Of a stretch of 31,105 nt of DNA, positions 7,523 through 15,474 are shown piece by piece. The translations under genes were made by a program, and so were the position numbers. This stretch comes from DASSKK01 sp035690495 (GTDB lineage Bacteria > Actinomycetota > Actinomycetes > Propionibacteriales > Nocardioidaceae), in assembly GCA_035690495.1 (NCBI GenBank), contig DASSKK010000068.1:1-31105 (forward strand), in the 5' to 3' direction. Position 1 is the first letter of the stretch. The number at the start of each line of letters is the position of its first letter. The notes under the pieces are model-generated. The model saw only the letters and a list, made by a program, of their open reading frames with translations, had not been told where the DNA came from and searched no databases.

Positions 7523-7619
7523 ACGCGCGGTCGAAATCTTCCGATGAGAGCTCTGGGTCGGGTGCGATGGTCCGCCTAACGTGGTCCTCGTACCTATCCA
7601 TCACGATATGGAGACGATC

Positions 7620-7766
7620 ATGGCCTCACTGACCAGCAAACTCGCCGACATCGCCCGCAGCCCGCAGGGCCGCCGGCTCGCCGACAAAGCCAAGGAATAC
7701 GCCAACAAGCCGGAGAACCGTCGCAAGATCGAGGAGCTGCGCGCCAAGCTCGCCAAGAAGCGCTAG
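7620..7766 (+). CDS. Small basic helical protein of unknown function (48 residues)
   Basis: A 48-residue protein beginning MASLTSKLADIARSPQGRR. It is rich in Lys and Arg (15 basic against 6 acidic residues), without Cys, Trp or membrane segments, and probably two helices. Similar short proteins with an SPQGRRL-like motif and a charged Lys/Arg tail seem familiar from other actinobacteria, but I know of no function. The ATG at 7620 follows GGAG at an 8-base distance; an in-frame upstream start at 7581 would add 13 residues without a good ribosome site. It is downstream of a palindrome shared with the PucR-type regulator, so it is a candidate target. Its stop overlaps the stop of the convergent BrkB gene in a single CTAG. 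Confidence 0.75.
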   Translation: MASLTSKLADIARSPQGRRLADKAKEYANKPENRRKIEELRAKLAKKR

Positions 7767-8752
7767 CCGAGGTCCTCGGGCTCCTCCAGGGGCGGCCGGC
7801 CGTGGAAGCGCACCTCGATCTGCTCGAACCCCTTGATGCGCTGGGCGCGCGCCTGGCCGGTGTAGGCGTCCTCGTCCGCCGCAGTCAGGTCCACGTTGTC
7901 GGTGAAGGGCGTCAGCAGAGCCCGCGGCCACAGCTGCTCGGCGTACACCGCGTTGAGCTCCATCGAGAAGACGACCACCAAGGCGGCGAGGAACAGGTAG
8001 GCGAGCAGGCCCAGCACGGCAGCGAAGATCGCATTCGTCGTGCTGGCCCGGCCGATCACGTGGTCGACGTAGACATAGCTGGCGTTCTGCAGCGCCTGCA
8101 GGCCCAGCGACGCGAGGAGGGCGCCGGGCAGCAGCTTGCCCCAGGGCACCGTCTTGTTCTGGGCCAACTGGAAGGCCACCAGCAGCACCAGCGTGGCGAC
8201 GATGACACCCGCGATGTCGATCAGCACATTGCTCAGGACCGTCTCGCGCATCAGCGCATGTAGCATGGCGATCCCCACCACGACCACCAGCATCCCGACC
8301 CCGGCGGTGGCGACGAGCAGCAGGGAACGTCCCCGGGCCAGGAACGGGTTCGGCCGGCTGTTGCGCGGGATGTGCCAGATGGTGTTGCCGGCGTACTGCA
8401 GGGAGTTGGCGACCCCGAGGGAGCCGTACATCGATCCGAGTACCCCCACCAGCACCGCACCGATGCCGCCGCTGAACGACCCGGGCACCCTGAGCTGGTC
8501 GCCGATCACCGGCACCCGGCCCAGCGCCGAGCTGAGCAGCTGCTCCTGCAGGTGCGGGTGCCCGACCAGCACCACCCCCAGGATCGTCGAGGCCAGCAGC
8601 AGCAGCGGGACGATCGCGACCAGCGCATAGTAGGCGAGCAGTACCGCAAGGTAGGTGCCCATGTCGTCGAAGAACTTGTAGAAGATCGCGAGCGGGAAGC
8701 CGAGCACCGGACGCCGGCGCTGCACACGGTCCAGCCGCTCCGTGATCGACAC
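7763..8752 (-). CDS. YihY/virulence factor BrkB family membrane protein
   Basis: A 329-residue protein with about six membrane segments. Family features are the amphipathic start (FYKFFDDMGTYLAVLLAYYALVAIVPLLLLASTILG), the GSMYGSLGVANSLQYAGNTIWHIP motif, and the segment GKLLPGALLASLGLQALQNASYVYVDHVIGRASTTNAIFAAVLGLLAYLFL. The C-terminal about 60 residues are hydrophilic and cytosolic. The molecular role of this family is unsettled (once called ribonuclease BN; transport of unknown substrates suggested). The GTG at 8752 is chosen because GGGAGG precedes it by 5 bases and the family sequence begins there. Upstream in-frame codons to 9058 would overlap the divergent dipeptidase gene. Confidence 0.88.
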   Translation of the reverse strand: MSITERLDRVQRRRPVLGFPLAIFYKFFDDMGTYLAVLLAYYALVAIVPLLLLASTILGVVLVGHPHLQEQLLSSALGRVPVIGDQLRVPGSFSGGIGAVLVGVLGSMYGSLGVANSLQYAGNTIWHIPRNSRPNPFLARGRSLLLVATAGVGMLVVVVGIAMLHALMRETVLSNVLIDIAGVIVATLVLLVAFQLAQNKTVPWGKLLPGALLASLGLQALQNASYVYVDHVIGRASTTNAIFAAVLGLLAYLFLAALVVVFSMELNAVYAEQLWPRALLTPFTDNVDLTAADEDAYTGQARAQRIKGFEQIEVRFHGRPPLEEPEDLG

Positions 8753-8915
8753 GCGCACCTCCCGCCCACAGCCTTGTGCACGGAACGCTACCGACCCGCT
8801 TCCTGCGATGATGCTTTCTGCATCCCGGGTCGCGCTGAGAGTGGTCGGAGGAGGTGGGTCGGTTGAGGTGGCACGACACGCGGGAATCAGGCTGCGTCGG
8901 CTCGGGCGATCGGCC

Positions 8916-10418
8916 ATGGATCCGATGAGTGCCTTCGGCTTCGGTTCCGGATCGAGCCCTGGTGTGGCTGCGTCGTACGGCCTTACCCGCCCCTGGAGCT
9001 GCGACACGTTCCTGGTGCCGGCCGGATCGGCGGAGGATGACGTGGCGATTCTGGGCAAGAACAGTGACCGGCCCGCTGGCGAGTGTCAACCGCTTCGCTT
9101 CTGGCCGCGGAGACGGCCCCCGCCGGGATCCAGGCTCCGGTTGGCGTACTTGGAGATCCAAGAGGTCACGCAGACCTGGGCACATCTGGGGGCGTCCCCG
9201 TACTGGTGCTGGGGCCATGAGCTGGGGCTGAACGAGTGGGGCGTCGCCATCGGGAATGAAGCTCTGTTCACTCGCGACCTCGCGTGCCAGGTCGCGCAGT
9301 ATCGGGCCGGACGCCCTCCCGAGCCGGGATTGCTCGGGATGGAACTGCTGCGCCTCGCCCTCGAGCGTGCCACCACCGCGGCCGAGGCGGTCGACGTGAT
9401 CACCGATCTCCTCGAGGAGCATGGCCAGTGGGGTTGCGGCGTGCCCGGGAGATCCACCGATGACGGCGCCTACGACAACTCCTACCTGATCGCCGACCCG
9501 CGAGACGCCTGGGTGCTGGAGAGCTCGGGTCGCCACTGGGCTGCCCGCTCGCTCGACCATGCGCCGTACTCCGTGTCGAACCAGCTGACGATCCGTACCC
9601 ACTGGGACCGCGCCAGTCACGATCTGGCACGCCATGCGACAGAAGCGGGCTGGTGGCCGCTTGAGGCTCCTGGTCGCTTCGACTTCGCCCGCGCCTATAC
9701 CGACCCTGGCACACCCCTGCAGCTGTCTCACCCGCGGCTCAGTCGCTCCAGGCAGATGTTGCGCGACGCGGCCGACAGGGGACCTGTGGGTCACCGAGAT
9801 GCCGTGCGAGTGCTGCGGGACCACTACGAAGGCACCTTCCTTGAAGGCCCCTACTTCTCCGCGGCACGGCCGGACCTGCTGACGCTCTGCATGCACGACT
9901 CACCGGGCGGGTTCACCTGGGGCAACACGGCCAGCTCGACGCTCATGCGTCTCCCCGCAAGTCCCGACAGGTTGCCGCACATGTGGTGGGCGGCGGGCCC
10001 GCCATGCACCGGCGTCTACATTCCGGTCTTTCCAGCGGCACAGCAGGTGCCTTCGGAACTCGCTGCGCCTGCGGCGCCGACTGTGCCGCCTCGACCCGAA
10101 GACGTGCCCGCCGCCCGGTTCGGCTCGGACTCGTACTGGTGGCACTTCGCTCGGTTGCTCGACCAGGTGACCGGTGGACCCGAAGCCTGGCACTACCAGG
10201 ACCGGCAGCCGGAGGCCCGCCGTGTCTTCGACCAGCTCGAACGGCGCTGGGAGGAGGAGTTGCCGATCGTCGAGGCGACGGCCGCCCAGCTCTTGGCCAC
10301 TGGCGATGACAAGGGGGCCGCGGTGCTGCACGAGTTCACAGAGAAGTGTGTACGCCAAGCCCTGCAAGCCTGCGATGAGCTGACCCGACACTTCGGCGCG
10401 CTCGGCTCCTCGGTCTGA
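8916..10418 (+). CDS. C69-family dipeptidase (secernin-like)
   Basis: An Ntn-hydrolase of about 500 residues. The nucleophile is Cys29 in SCDTFLVPAG, followed by the usual AILGKNSDRPAGECQ block, with later family motifs WGHELGLNEWGVAIGNEALFTRD, AYDNSYLIADPRDAWVLES and the HDSPGGFTWGNTASS region. It would hydrolyse dipeptides or similar amide bonds in the cytosol. Secernins normally start directly at MCDTFVA, so the extra 28 residues may be a short propeptide or reflect a wrong start. The start is uncertain: ATG 8916 and 8925 lack a clear ribosome site, and in-frame starts continue upstream to 8742. It is divergent from the BrkB gene and convergent with the L,D-transpeptidase gene. Confidence 0.88.
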   Translation: MDPMSAFGFGSGSSPGVAASYGLTRPWSCDTFLVPAGSAEDDVAILGKNSDRPAGECQPLRFWPRRRPPPGSRLRLAYLEIQEVTQTWAHLGASPYWCWGHELGLNEWGVAIGNEALFTRDLACQVAQYRAGRPPEPGLLGMELLRLALERATTAAEAVDVITDLLEEHGQWGCGVPGRSTDDGAYDNSYLIADPRDAWVLESSGRHWAARSLDHAPYSVSNQLTIRTHWDRASHDLARHATEAGWWPLEAPGRFDFARAYTDPGTPLQLSHPRLSRSRQMLRDAADRGPVGHRDAVRVLRDHYEGTFLEGPYFSAARPDLLTLCMHDSPGGFTWGNTASSTLMRLPASPDRLPHMWWAAGPPCTGVYIPVFPAAQQVPSELAAPAAPTVPPRPEDVPAARFGSDSYWWHFARLLDQVTGGPEAWHYQDRQPEARRVFDQLERRWEEELPIVEATAAQLLATGDDKGAAVLHEFTEKCVRQALQACDELTRHFGALGSSV

Positions 10419-10436
10419 TCGACCTACCCGGTTCCT

Positions 10437-10465
10437 CGCCGCGAGCCCTGTCGTGAGTCGCGGCG
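10437..10465. terminator. Hairpin between convergent genes (possible bidirectional terminator)
   Basis: CGCCGCGA (10437-10444) pairs perfectly with TCGCGGCG (10458-10465) around a 13-base loop, in the 50-bp gap between the dipeptidase and L,D-transpeptidase stops. There is no T-run, as is often the case in high-GC actinobacteria. Confidence 0.5.
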
Positions 10466-10468
10466 CGT

Positions 10469-11746
10469 TCAGTGCAGGGCGGAGCCGGCCAGCCACTCGG
10501 CCCAGGTCATGTTCCAGTCGGCCATGCCGCGGTCGGCGGTGTTGGCCGGCCGTGTCGTGCCACGAACGATCACCACGTCACCGGGCCTGGCCATGGAGAA
10601 GAACTCCTCCGCGTCGGCGGTGGTCAGGTGGATGCAGCCGTGCGAGGTGTTCGCGTAGCCGATCTGGCCGTCCCACGGGGCGGCGTGCACGAACGTGCCG
10701 GTGTCGGTGATCCTCGTGTCCCAGTGGACGTTCAGGTCGTAGTAGTTCGGCGTGCCCGGGGTGCAGGAGACGCCGATGCTGCACGAGGTCATCCGCACGA
10801 CGTTGGACTTGCCGAGCACGACATAGATGCCACTGCGCGTCTCAAAGCCGGGCTTACCCATGCCGGTCGGCCACTGGTGCACGGTCTTGCCGTTCTCGGT
10901 GACGCGGAAGGTGTGCCTGGTGGCGCTGACGTAGGAGACGTGCGAGTCGCCGACCCGCCAGCTCCAGTCGTGGTCCCGGTCGCCCCAGCGCCCGTCTCCG
11001 GCGTACACGTGACGCAGGTCGACGTGCACGTGCACGGTGGTGTTCGCCGGCCAGAAGTGCCGGGGCCGGAAGTGCGCCACCGTCGGGGAGAACCAGTGCC
11101 AGGCCCCGGGGACGTGTCCGCGGCTCGTCGTGACCGACATGTGCCGCTCGACCGCGGCCCGGCGGGCCACCGGCGCGCTGAAGGTGACCACGACCGGTTC
11201 CCCCACCCCCATCGTCCAACCCGGCCCGGGCGTGGCAGACATCGTGAGCAGCTTGTGCGCCCTCGTCGTCGTGAAGTGGAAAGTCTCGCGCGCCGGCTGG
11301 CCTTCGCTGTCGAGCAGTCGCACGGAGGCGGTGTACGACGTGGAGGGGGTCAGCCTCCCGGTGCTGGTCCACCTTGTCGCCCCGGCTGTCAGAGTGCCGG
11401 CGACGTGCGCCCGTTGTCCGCGCGTGCGCAGCGACACCGACTCGATCGTGCCCTTCGATGCCCGGATGTGCACGGGTCGGCCCCAGGCGTGTCGATGCTG
11501 TCCGCCGGCAAGCGTCGCGGTGACCGGAGGCGGGGCGCTGCCCGTCTCTTGCGCCGGCGACGCGTTGACCGGCCCAGGCTGCGGCGAGGCGCTCACCGAC
11601 ACGGAGGGGGAAGCATTCGCCGGGGCGCGGCCGCCGGTGGCACTGGCCGCGGCACAGCCGGACAGCGCAAGCGCGCACACGACGAGAAGGCAGCCTCCGC
11701 CGATCAGCTTCGTCGGCTTCTGGCACCTCGACCCTCGCCTTGACAC
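10469..11746 (-). CDS. Lipoprotein L,D-transpeptidase (Ig-like + YkuD)
   Basis: A 425-residue cell-wall cross-linking enzyme of the LdtMt2-like class. A lipoprotein signal peptide (LLVVCALALSGC, lipidated Cys31) is followed by a Ser/Pro/Ala-rich linker. Two Ig-like domains then cover about residues 80-290. The C-terminal YkuD catalytic domain has the signature His354 ... SHGCIHL with His369 and nucleophile Cys371. It makes 3-3 links between meso-diaminopimelate residues outside the membrane, a reaction blocked by carbapenems in known relatives. A short C-terminal extension (WNMTWAEWLAGSAL) resembles the capping segment of mycobacterial enzymes. GTG 11746 is preferred because GGGGAG lies 8 bases upstream; a TTG at 11794 is the in-frame alternative. 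Confidence 0.92.
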   Translation of the reverse strand: MSRRGSRCQKPTKLIGGGCLLVVCALALSGCAAASATGGRAPANASPSVSVSASPQPGPVNASPAQETGSAPPPVTATLAGGQHRHAWGRPVHIRASKGTIESVSLRTRGQRAHVAGTLTAGATRWTSTGRLTPSTSYTASVRLLDSEGQPARETFHFTTTRAHKLLTMSATPGPGWTMGVGEPVVVTFSAPVARRAAVERHMSVTTSRGHVPGAWHWFSPTVAHFRPRHFWPANTTVHVHVDLRHVYAGDGRWGDRDHDWSWRVGDSHVSYVSATRHTFRVTENGKTVHQWPTGMGKPGFETRSGIYVVLGKSNVVRMTSCSIGVSCTPGTPNYYDLNVHWDTRITDTGTFVHAAPWDGQIGYANTSHGCIHLTTADAEEFFSMARPGDVVIVRGTTRPANTADRGMADWNMTWAEWLAGSALH

Positions 11747-12040
11747 ACTGCGAACTCCCCGCGACACACTTGGTAGACGCACAGCCTGCCGCAAAGGTTG
11801 CTCGCTGCCTTTCCTCTATTCGGTGAATTCGTGCTTGGCTCGGCGTCTTCAACCGCTGCGTTGGCGGGCGGCGTATGCGGTGAGCTTTCGCCCGGTTTGC
11901 CGCCGCTGCCCATGCTGCACGACTTGCGGCGGCCGCGGCTGACGAGGAACAGCCAGCCGCACTCATGGCCGGGGCAGGCACGGCCAACCAGGGTCCTGAG
12001 CCCGGACGCGCTCGGTGGATTGTGCGGACTGCCGGTCGTT
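11747..12040. other. Intergenic region without a recognised gene
   Basis: Between the L,D-transpeptidase start and the sugar-importer operators there are about 290 bp. Short open frames on both strands have no ribosome sites and show Arg/Ala/Pro-rich products typical of random high-GC reading frames. The left side must hold the transpeptidase promoter, but I cannot place it with confidence. Confidence 0.5.
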
Positions 12041-12052
12041 GAGAACGCTCAC
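12041..12052. promoter_or_regulatory. Auxiliary LacI-type operator upstream of the sugar importer
   Basis: GAGAACGCTCAC matches the main operator GTGAACGTTCAC at 10 of 12 positions and lies exactly 35 bp upstream of it. The spacing would allow cooperative binding of a LacI-type dimer of dimers. Inferred from sequence similarity only. Confidence 0.4.
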
Positions 12053-12061
12053 ATCTGGTCC

Positions 12062-12090
12062 TTGACACGCGGATAGTGAACGTTCACAGT
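12062..12090 (+). promoter_or_regulatory. Promoter with main LacI-type operator of the sugar-importer operon
   Basis: A consensus -35 box TTGACA at 12062-12067 is followed, after 17 bp, by a weak -10 (CACAGT, 12085-12090). The perfect 12-bp palindrome GTGAACGTTCAC at 12076-12087 covers the spacer and -10, so a bound LacI-family repressor would block transcription. The 16-mer ATAGTGAACGTTCACA is also present, in the same orientation relative to the gene, upstream of araD (22684-22702 area). Confidence 0.65.
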
Positions 12091-12138
12091 GGTAGCGCAG
12101 TCTGCTCGACAGCCGTCTGTTTGAGAGGGAGACACGCA

Positions 12139-13509
12139 ATGCGTAGATTCCGGCGATCCTCGATATCGACTGTGGCCGTGATCGCCTCGGCAGCTCTCCT
12201 CGTCGCCGGATGCAGCGGAGGCGGCGCAGGCCAGGGGGGCACGGGCGGTCAGGGCAGCTCGACGAAGAAGGTCAGCCAGTCGGCGATCGACAAGGCGATG
12301 TCGACGCCGACCACGCTCACGTTCTGGACCTGGGTTCCCAAGATCCAGAACGAGGTCAAGCTGTTCGAGCAGAAGTACCCCAAGATCAGCGTGAAGGTCG
12401 TGAACGTCGGCCAAGGGGCAGACCAGTACCGAAAGCTCCGCACTGTGCTCAAGGCCGGCAAGGGGGCTCCCGACGTCGTCCAGATCGAGTATCAGTACCT
12501 CTCGTCGTTCGTGCTCGGCGACAACCTGCTCGACCTGGCGCCGTACGGCGCAGACAAGATCAAGAGCCAGTACCAGGAGTGGATCTGGTCGCAGGTGTCG
12601 CGAAACGGTGCCGTCTACGGGATCCCGCAGGACACGGGGCCGATGGGTCTCCTGTACCGCAAGGACCTGCTGGAGAAGGCGGGCATCCAGCCACCGGCGA
12701 CGTGGGACGCGTTCGCGAAGGCCTCGGTGGCCTATCACAAGAAGAACCCCAACAGCTACCTGACGGACCTGCCAGGAAACGACCCCGGCGAGTTCATCGG
12801 ACTGCTGTGGCAGAACGGCGCGCGGCCGTTCTCCTACGACGGTCAGAAGACGGTCTCGATCGAACTCGACTCTCCCAAGGTGACGAAGGTCTCCGACTAC
12901 TGGACCAAGCTGATCGGCACCGGCTCCGTCGCGACCGACCCGGACTTCACCGACGCGTGGTACCAGGGGCTCGCCAAGGGCAAGTACGCCTCCTGGCTGA
13001 CCGCGGCGTGGGGCCCGGTCTTCCTTCAGGGCACCGCGAAGAACACCTCGGGCCTGTGGCGGGCCACCAAGCTCCCGCAGTACCCGGGTAGCCAGGAGGC
13101 CTCCGGCAACTGGGGCGGCTCGACGGACGCGGTCGTGAAGGGCACCCAGCACGAGATCGCCGCGGCCCAGCTGGCGATGTGGATCAACACCAACCACGAG
13201 TCGGCGCTGCAGTTGGCGACGAAGCAGTTCCTGTTTCCCTCATCCTCGAAGGTGCTGCAGGACCCTACGTTCCTCAACCAGAAGTCCGACTTCTACGGCG
13301 GCCAGCAGGTCAACAAGGAGTTCGCCGACATCAACAAGACCGTGTCGAAGGACTTCGGCTGGCTGCCGTTCACGGACTACGTCTACTCGTCGTTCAACGA
13401 GACGGTCGGCAAGGCGATCGCCGACCGCGGCGACGTCACCGCCGCGGTGAAGACGTGGCAGGGCAAGCTCGTCACCTACGCCAAGCAGCAGGGGTTCACG
13501 GTCAAGTGA
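12139..13509 (+). CDS. Sugar ABC transporter substrate-binding lipoprotein (CUT1 family)
   Basis: A 456-residue extracytoplasmic binding protein anchored by a lipobox (LLVAGC, Cys25). After a Gly/Ser-rich linker the mature domain begins TLTFWTWVPKIQNEVKLFEQKYPKISVKVVNVG, the typical N-terminal lobe of MalE/AraN-like proteins. Later motifs GLLYRKDLLEKAGIQPPATWDAF and the Trp-rich C-terminal lobe are characteristic. It would capture an oligosaccharide for the two permeases that follow. Ribosome site GAGAGGGAG precedes ATG 12139. It is first in the operon with two permeases and a GH42 enzyme, under an operator shared with the arabinose genes. The likely ligand is therefore an arabinose- or galactose-containing oligosaccharide, but the sequence does not prove it. 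Confidence 0.93.
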   Translation: MRRFRRSSISTVAVIASAALLVAGCSGGGAGQGGTGGQGSSTKKVSQSAIDKAMSTPTTLTFWTWVPKIQNEVKLFEQKYPKISVKVVNVGQGADQYRKLRTVLKAGKGAPDVVQIEYQYLSSFVLGDNLLDLAPYGADKIKSQYQEWIWSQVSRNGAVYGIPQDTGPMGLLYRKDLLEKAGIQPPATWDAFAKASVAYHKKNPNSYLTDLPGNDPGEFIGLLWQNGARPFSYDGQKTVSIELDSPKVTKVSDYWTKLIGTGSVATDPDFTDAWYQGLAKGKYASWLTAAWGPVFLQGTAKNTSGLWRATKLPQYPGSQEASGNWGGSTDAVVKGTQHEIAAAQLAMWINTNHESALQLATKQFLFPSSSKVLQDPTFLNQKSDFYGGQQVNKEFADINKTVSKDFGWLPFTDYVYSSFNETVGKAIADRGDVTAAVKTWQGKLVTYAKQQGFTVK

Positions 13510-13566
13510 GACGCTGGGCGGCCCGGTCCGCCGGCCCGCCCACTCCCACACGGAGAGGCAACACAC

Positions 13567-14511
13567 ATGGCCCAGTCCCTCGCGACACCCGCCGCAACGA
13601 CGCCGGGGGACCTGTCGAAGGGGAACGGCAAGAGCGTGAAGCGCCGGCAGGCTGTCGCCGGGTACTGCTTCATCGCGCCCTTCTTCGTCATCTTCCTGGC
13701 GATGATCGTCCTGCCCCTGTTCTACTCGGGGTACCTGTCGCTCTTCCGCACGCAGTTGGTGGGTGGGACGGTATTCGCGGGCCTTCAGAACTACGTCGAC
13801 GCGATCCACGACAGCGCATTCCTCGACGGCGTCTGGCGGATGACGCGCTTTCTGTTCGTGCAGGTGCCGATCATGCTGGCGCTGTCCCTGCTGTTCGCGC
13901 TCGTGCTCGACAGCGGGCGGCTGCGGCTCCACCGCTTCATCCGGCTCTCGATCTTCGTCCCGTACGCCGTCCCGAGCGTGATCGGCGCGCTCATGTGGGG
14001 CTACCTCTACGGTCCTGACTTCGGACCGTTCGCGCAGCTCGCGCGCCAGCTAGGGCTGGGTGCGCCGCCGTTCCTGTCCGACGGCTGGGCGCTGGGCTCC
14101 ATCATGAACATCGTCACGTGGGGGTTCGTCGGCTACAACATGATCATCATGTACGCCGCGCTGCAGTCGGTCCCCAGCGAGCTCTACGAGGCCGCGCGGG
14201 TCGACGGCGCGGGCGAGATCCGCATCGCCTGGTCGGTGAAGATCCCCGCGATCCGGCCAGCGATCCTGCTCACGCTGATCTTCTCGGTGATCGGCACGTT
14301 CCAGCTGTTCAACGAGCCGAACCTGCTGCGGAACCTCGCTCCCAACGTGATCGGGGTCTCCTACACGCCCAACCTCTACGCGTACAACCTCGCCTTCGTG
14401 AACCAGCAGATCAACTACGCGGCGGCCATCGCGTTCCTGCTCGGCTTCGTGATCATGATCGTCTCGTACGTCGTGCAGCTGACCGCCCAGCGGAGGGACC
14501 GCGACTCGTGA
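13567..14511 (+). CDS. Sugar ABC transporter permease (MalF/AraP type)
   Basis: A 314-residue inner-membrane component with six predicted membrane segments. The EAA loop (YEAARVDGAGEIRIAWSVKIPAIRP, about residues 208-232) contacts the transport ATPase. The N-terminal tail is hydrophilic (about 30 residues). Ribosome site GGAGAGG lies 57 bp after the binding-protein stop. The last codons overlap the GTG of the second permease (GTGA), which implies coupled translation. No ATPase gene lies in the operon or anywhere in the window, so it presumably uses a shared MsiK/UgpC-like subunit encoded elsewhere. Confidence 0.93.
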   Translation: MAQSLATPAATTPGDLSKGNGKSVKRRQAVAGYCFIAPFFVIFLAMIVLPLFYSGYLSLFRTQLVGGTVFAGLQNYVDAIHDSAFLDGVWRMTRFLFVQVPIMLALSLLFALVLDSGRLRLHRFIRLSIFVPYAVPSVIGALMWGYLYGPDFGPFAQLARQLGLGAPPFLSDGWALGSIMNIVTWGFVGYNMIIMYAALQSVPSELYEAARVDGAGEIRIAWSVKIPAIRPAILLTLIFSVIGTFQLFNEPNLLRNLAPNVIGVSYTPNLYAYNLAFVNQQINYAAAIAFLLGFVIMIVSYVVQLTAQRRDRDS

Positions 14512-15425
14512 GCGCGTCCAGCAGTGTCGAGGAACGAGTCGCGGAGCGCGCGCCGTCTCGGACACGTCGCCGCCGGTCGCCGCTGGGCGGGCGCAGCACA
14601 CCGTTGACCGTGGGCATGCTCGTGGTCGTCGTCTACTTCCTGCTGCCGCTGGCATGGCTGGTGATCTCGTCCACGAAGTCCAACGCCGACCTGTTCTCGA
14701 CCTTCGGGTTGTGGTTCGGCCACTTCAACCTGGTCTCGAACCTCCACGACGTGTTCACCTTCCAGGACGGCATCTTCGCGACCTGGATCCGCAACACCAT
14801 CTTCTACGCGGTCGTCAGCGCCGTCGGAGCGGCCATCCTCGCAAGCATGGCGGGCTACGCGTTCGCCAAGCTGCCCTTCCCCGGCGTCAACGCCCTGTTC
14901 TCCGTCGTGATCGGCGCGATCATGATCCCGATGACCGCCTTGGCCATTCCGACGTACCTGCTGTTCTCGAGGTTCTCGCTGACCGGCACGGCGCTGGCGA
15001 TCATCCTGCCGTCGCTGGTGAGCCCGTTCGGCGTGTTCCTGATGCGGGTCTACGCCGCCGATGCGGTGCCTGACTCCCTCCTGGAAGCCGCACGTGTCGA
15101 CGGCGCGGGGGAGCTGCGGATCTTCCGCAGCGTCGCGTTGCGGCTGCTGATGCCGGGAGTCGTCACGGTCCTGCTCTTCCAGCTCGTCGCCACCTGGAAC
15201 AACTACTTCCTTCCACTGATCATGCTCAACGATCCGAACCTGTTCCCGCTCACCGTGGGACTTGCGCAGTGGCAGGCCACCGCCGCCGCCGGTTCCGGGT
15301 CCCAGGCGCTGTTCTCCATGGTGATCACCGGGTCGCTGGTCTCCGTGGTCCCCCTCGTGGTGGCGTTCCTGTTCCTGCAGCGCTACTGGCAGAACGGCCT
15401 CACGACCGGCGGCGTCAAGCAGTAG
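14508..15425 (+). CDS. Sugar ABC transporter permease (MalG/AraQ type)
   Basis: A 305-residue partner permease. An Arg-rich N-terminal tail of about 35 residues is followed by six membrane segments. The EAA motif is LLEAARVDGAGELRIFRSVALRLLMP at about residues 190-216, and the C-terminus (LVAFLFLQRYWQNGLTTGGVKQ) is the standard MalG-type ending with the GAVKG-like tail. GTG at 14508 is chosen because it overlaps the previous stop by 4 bp. An in-frame frame opening upstream is a shadow of the first permease gene. It would pair with the preceding permease to form the import channel. Confidence 0.93.
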   Translation: MSASSSVEERVAERAPSRTRRRRSPLGGRSTPLTVGMLVVVVYFLLPLAWLVISSTKSNADLFSTFGLWFGHFNLVSNLHDVFTFQDGIFATWIRNTIFYAVVSAVGAAILASMAGYAFAKLPFPGVNALFSVVIGAIMIPMTALAIPTYLLFSRFSLTGTALAIILPSLVSPFGVFLMRVYAADAVPDSLLEAARVDGAGELRIFRSVALRLLMPGVVTVLLFQLVATWNNYFLPLIMLNDPNLFPLTVGLAQWQATAAAGSGSQALFSMVITGSLVSVVPLVVAFLFLQRYWQNGLTTGGVKQ

Positions 15426-15474
15426 CACCCGCAGCCGGCAACGACAGCATCCCTGGAGAGGAAGACGAGCATCC

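Noticed and set aside
7626..9896. 756-codon minus-strand frame over the dipeptidase and BrkB genes
   Set aside because: It is antisense to the C69 peptidase and out of frame with BrkB; no recognisable domain.
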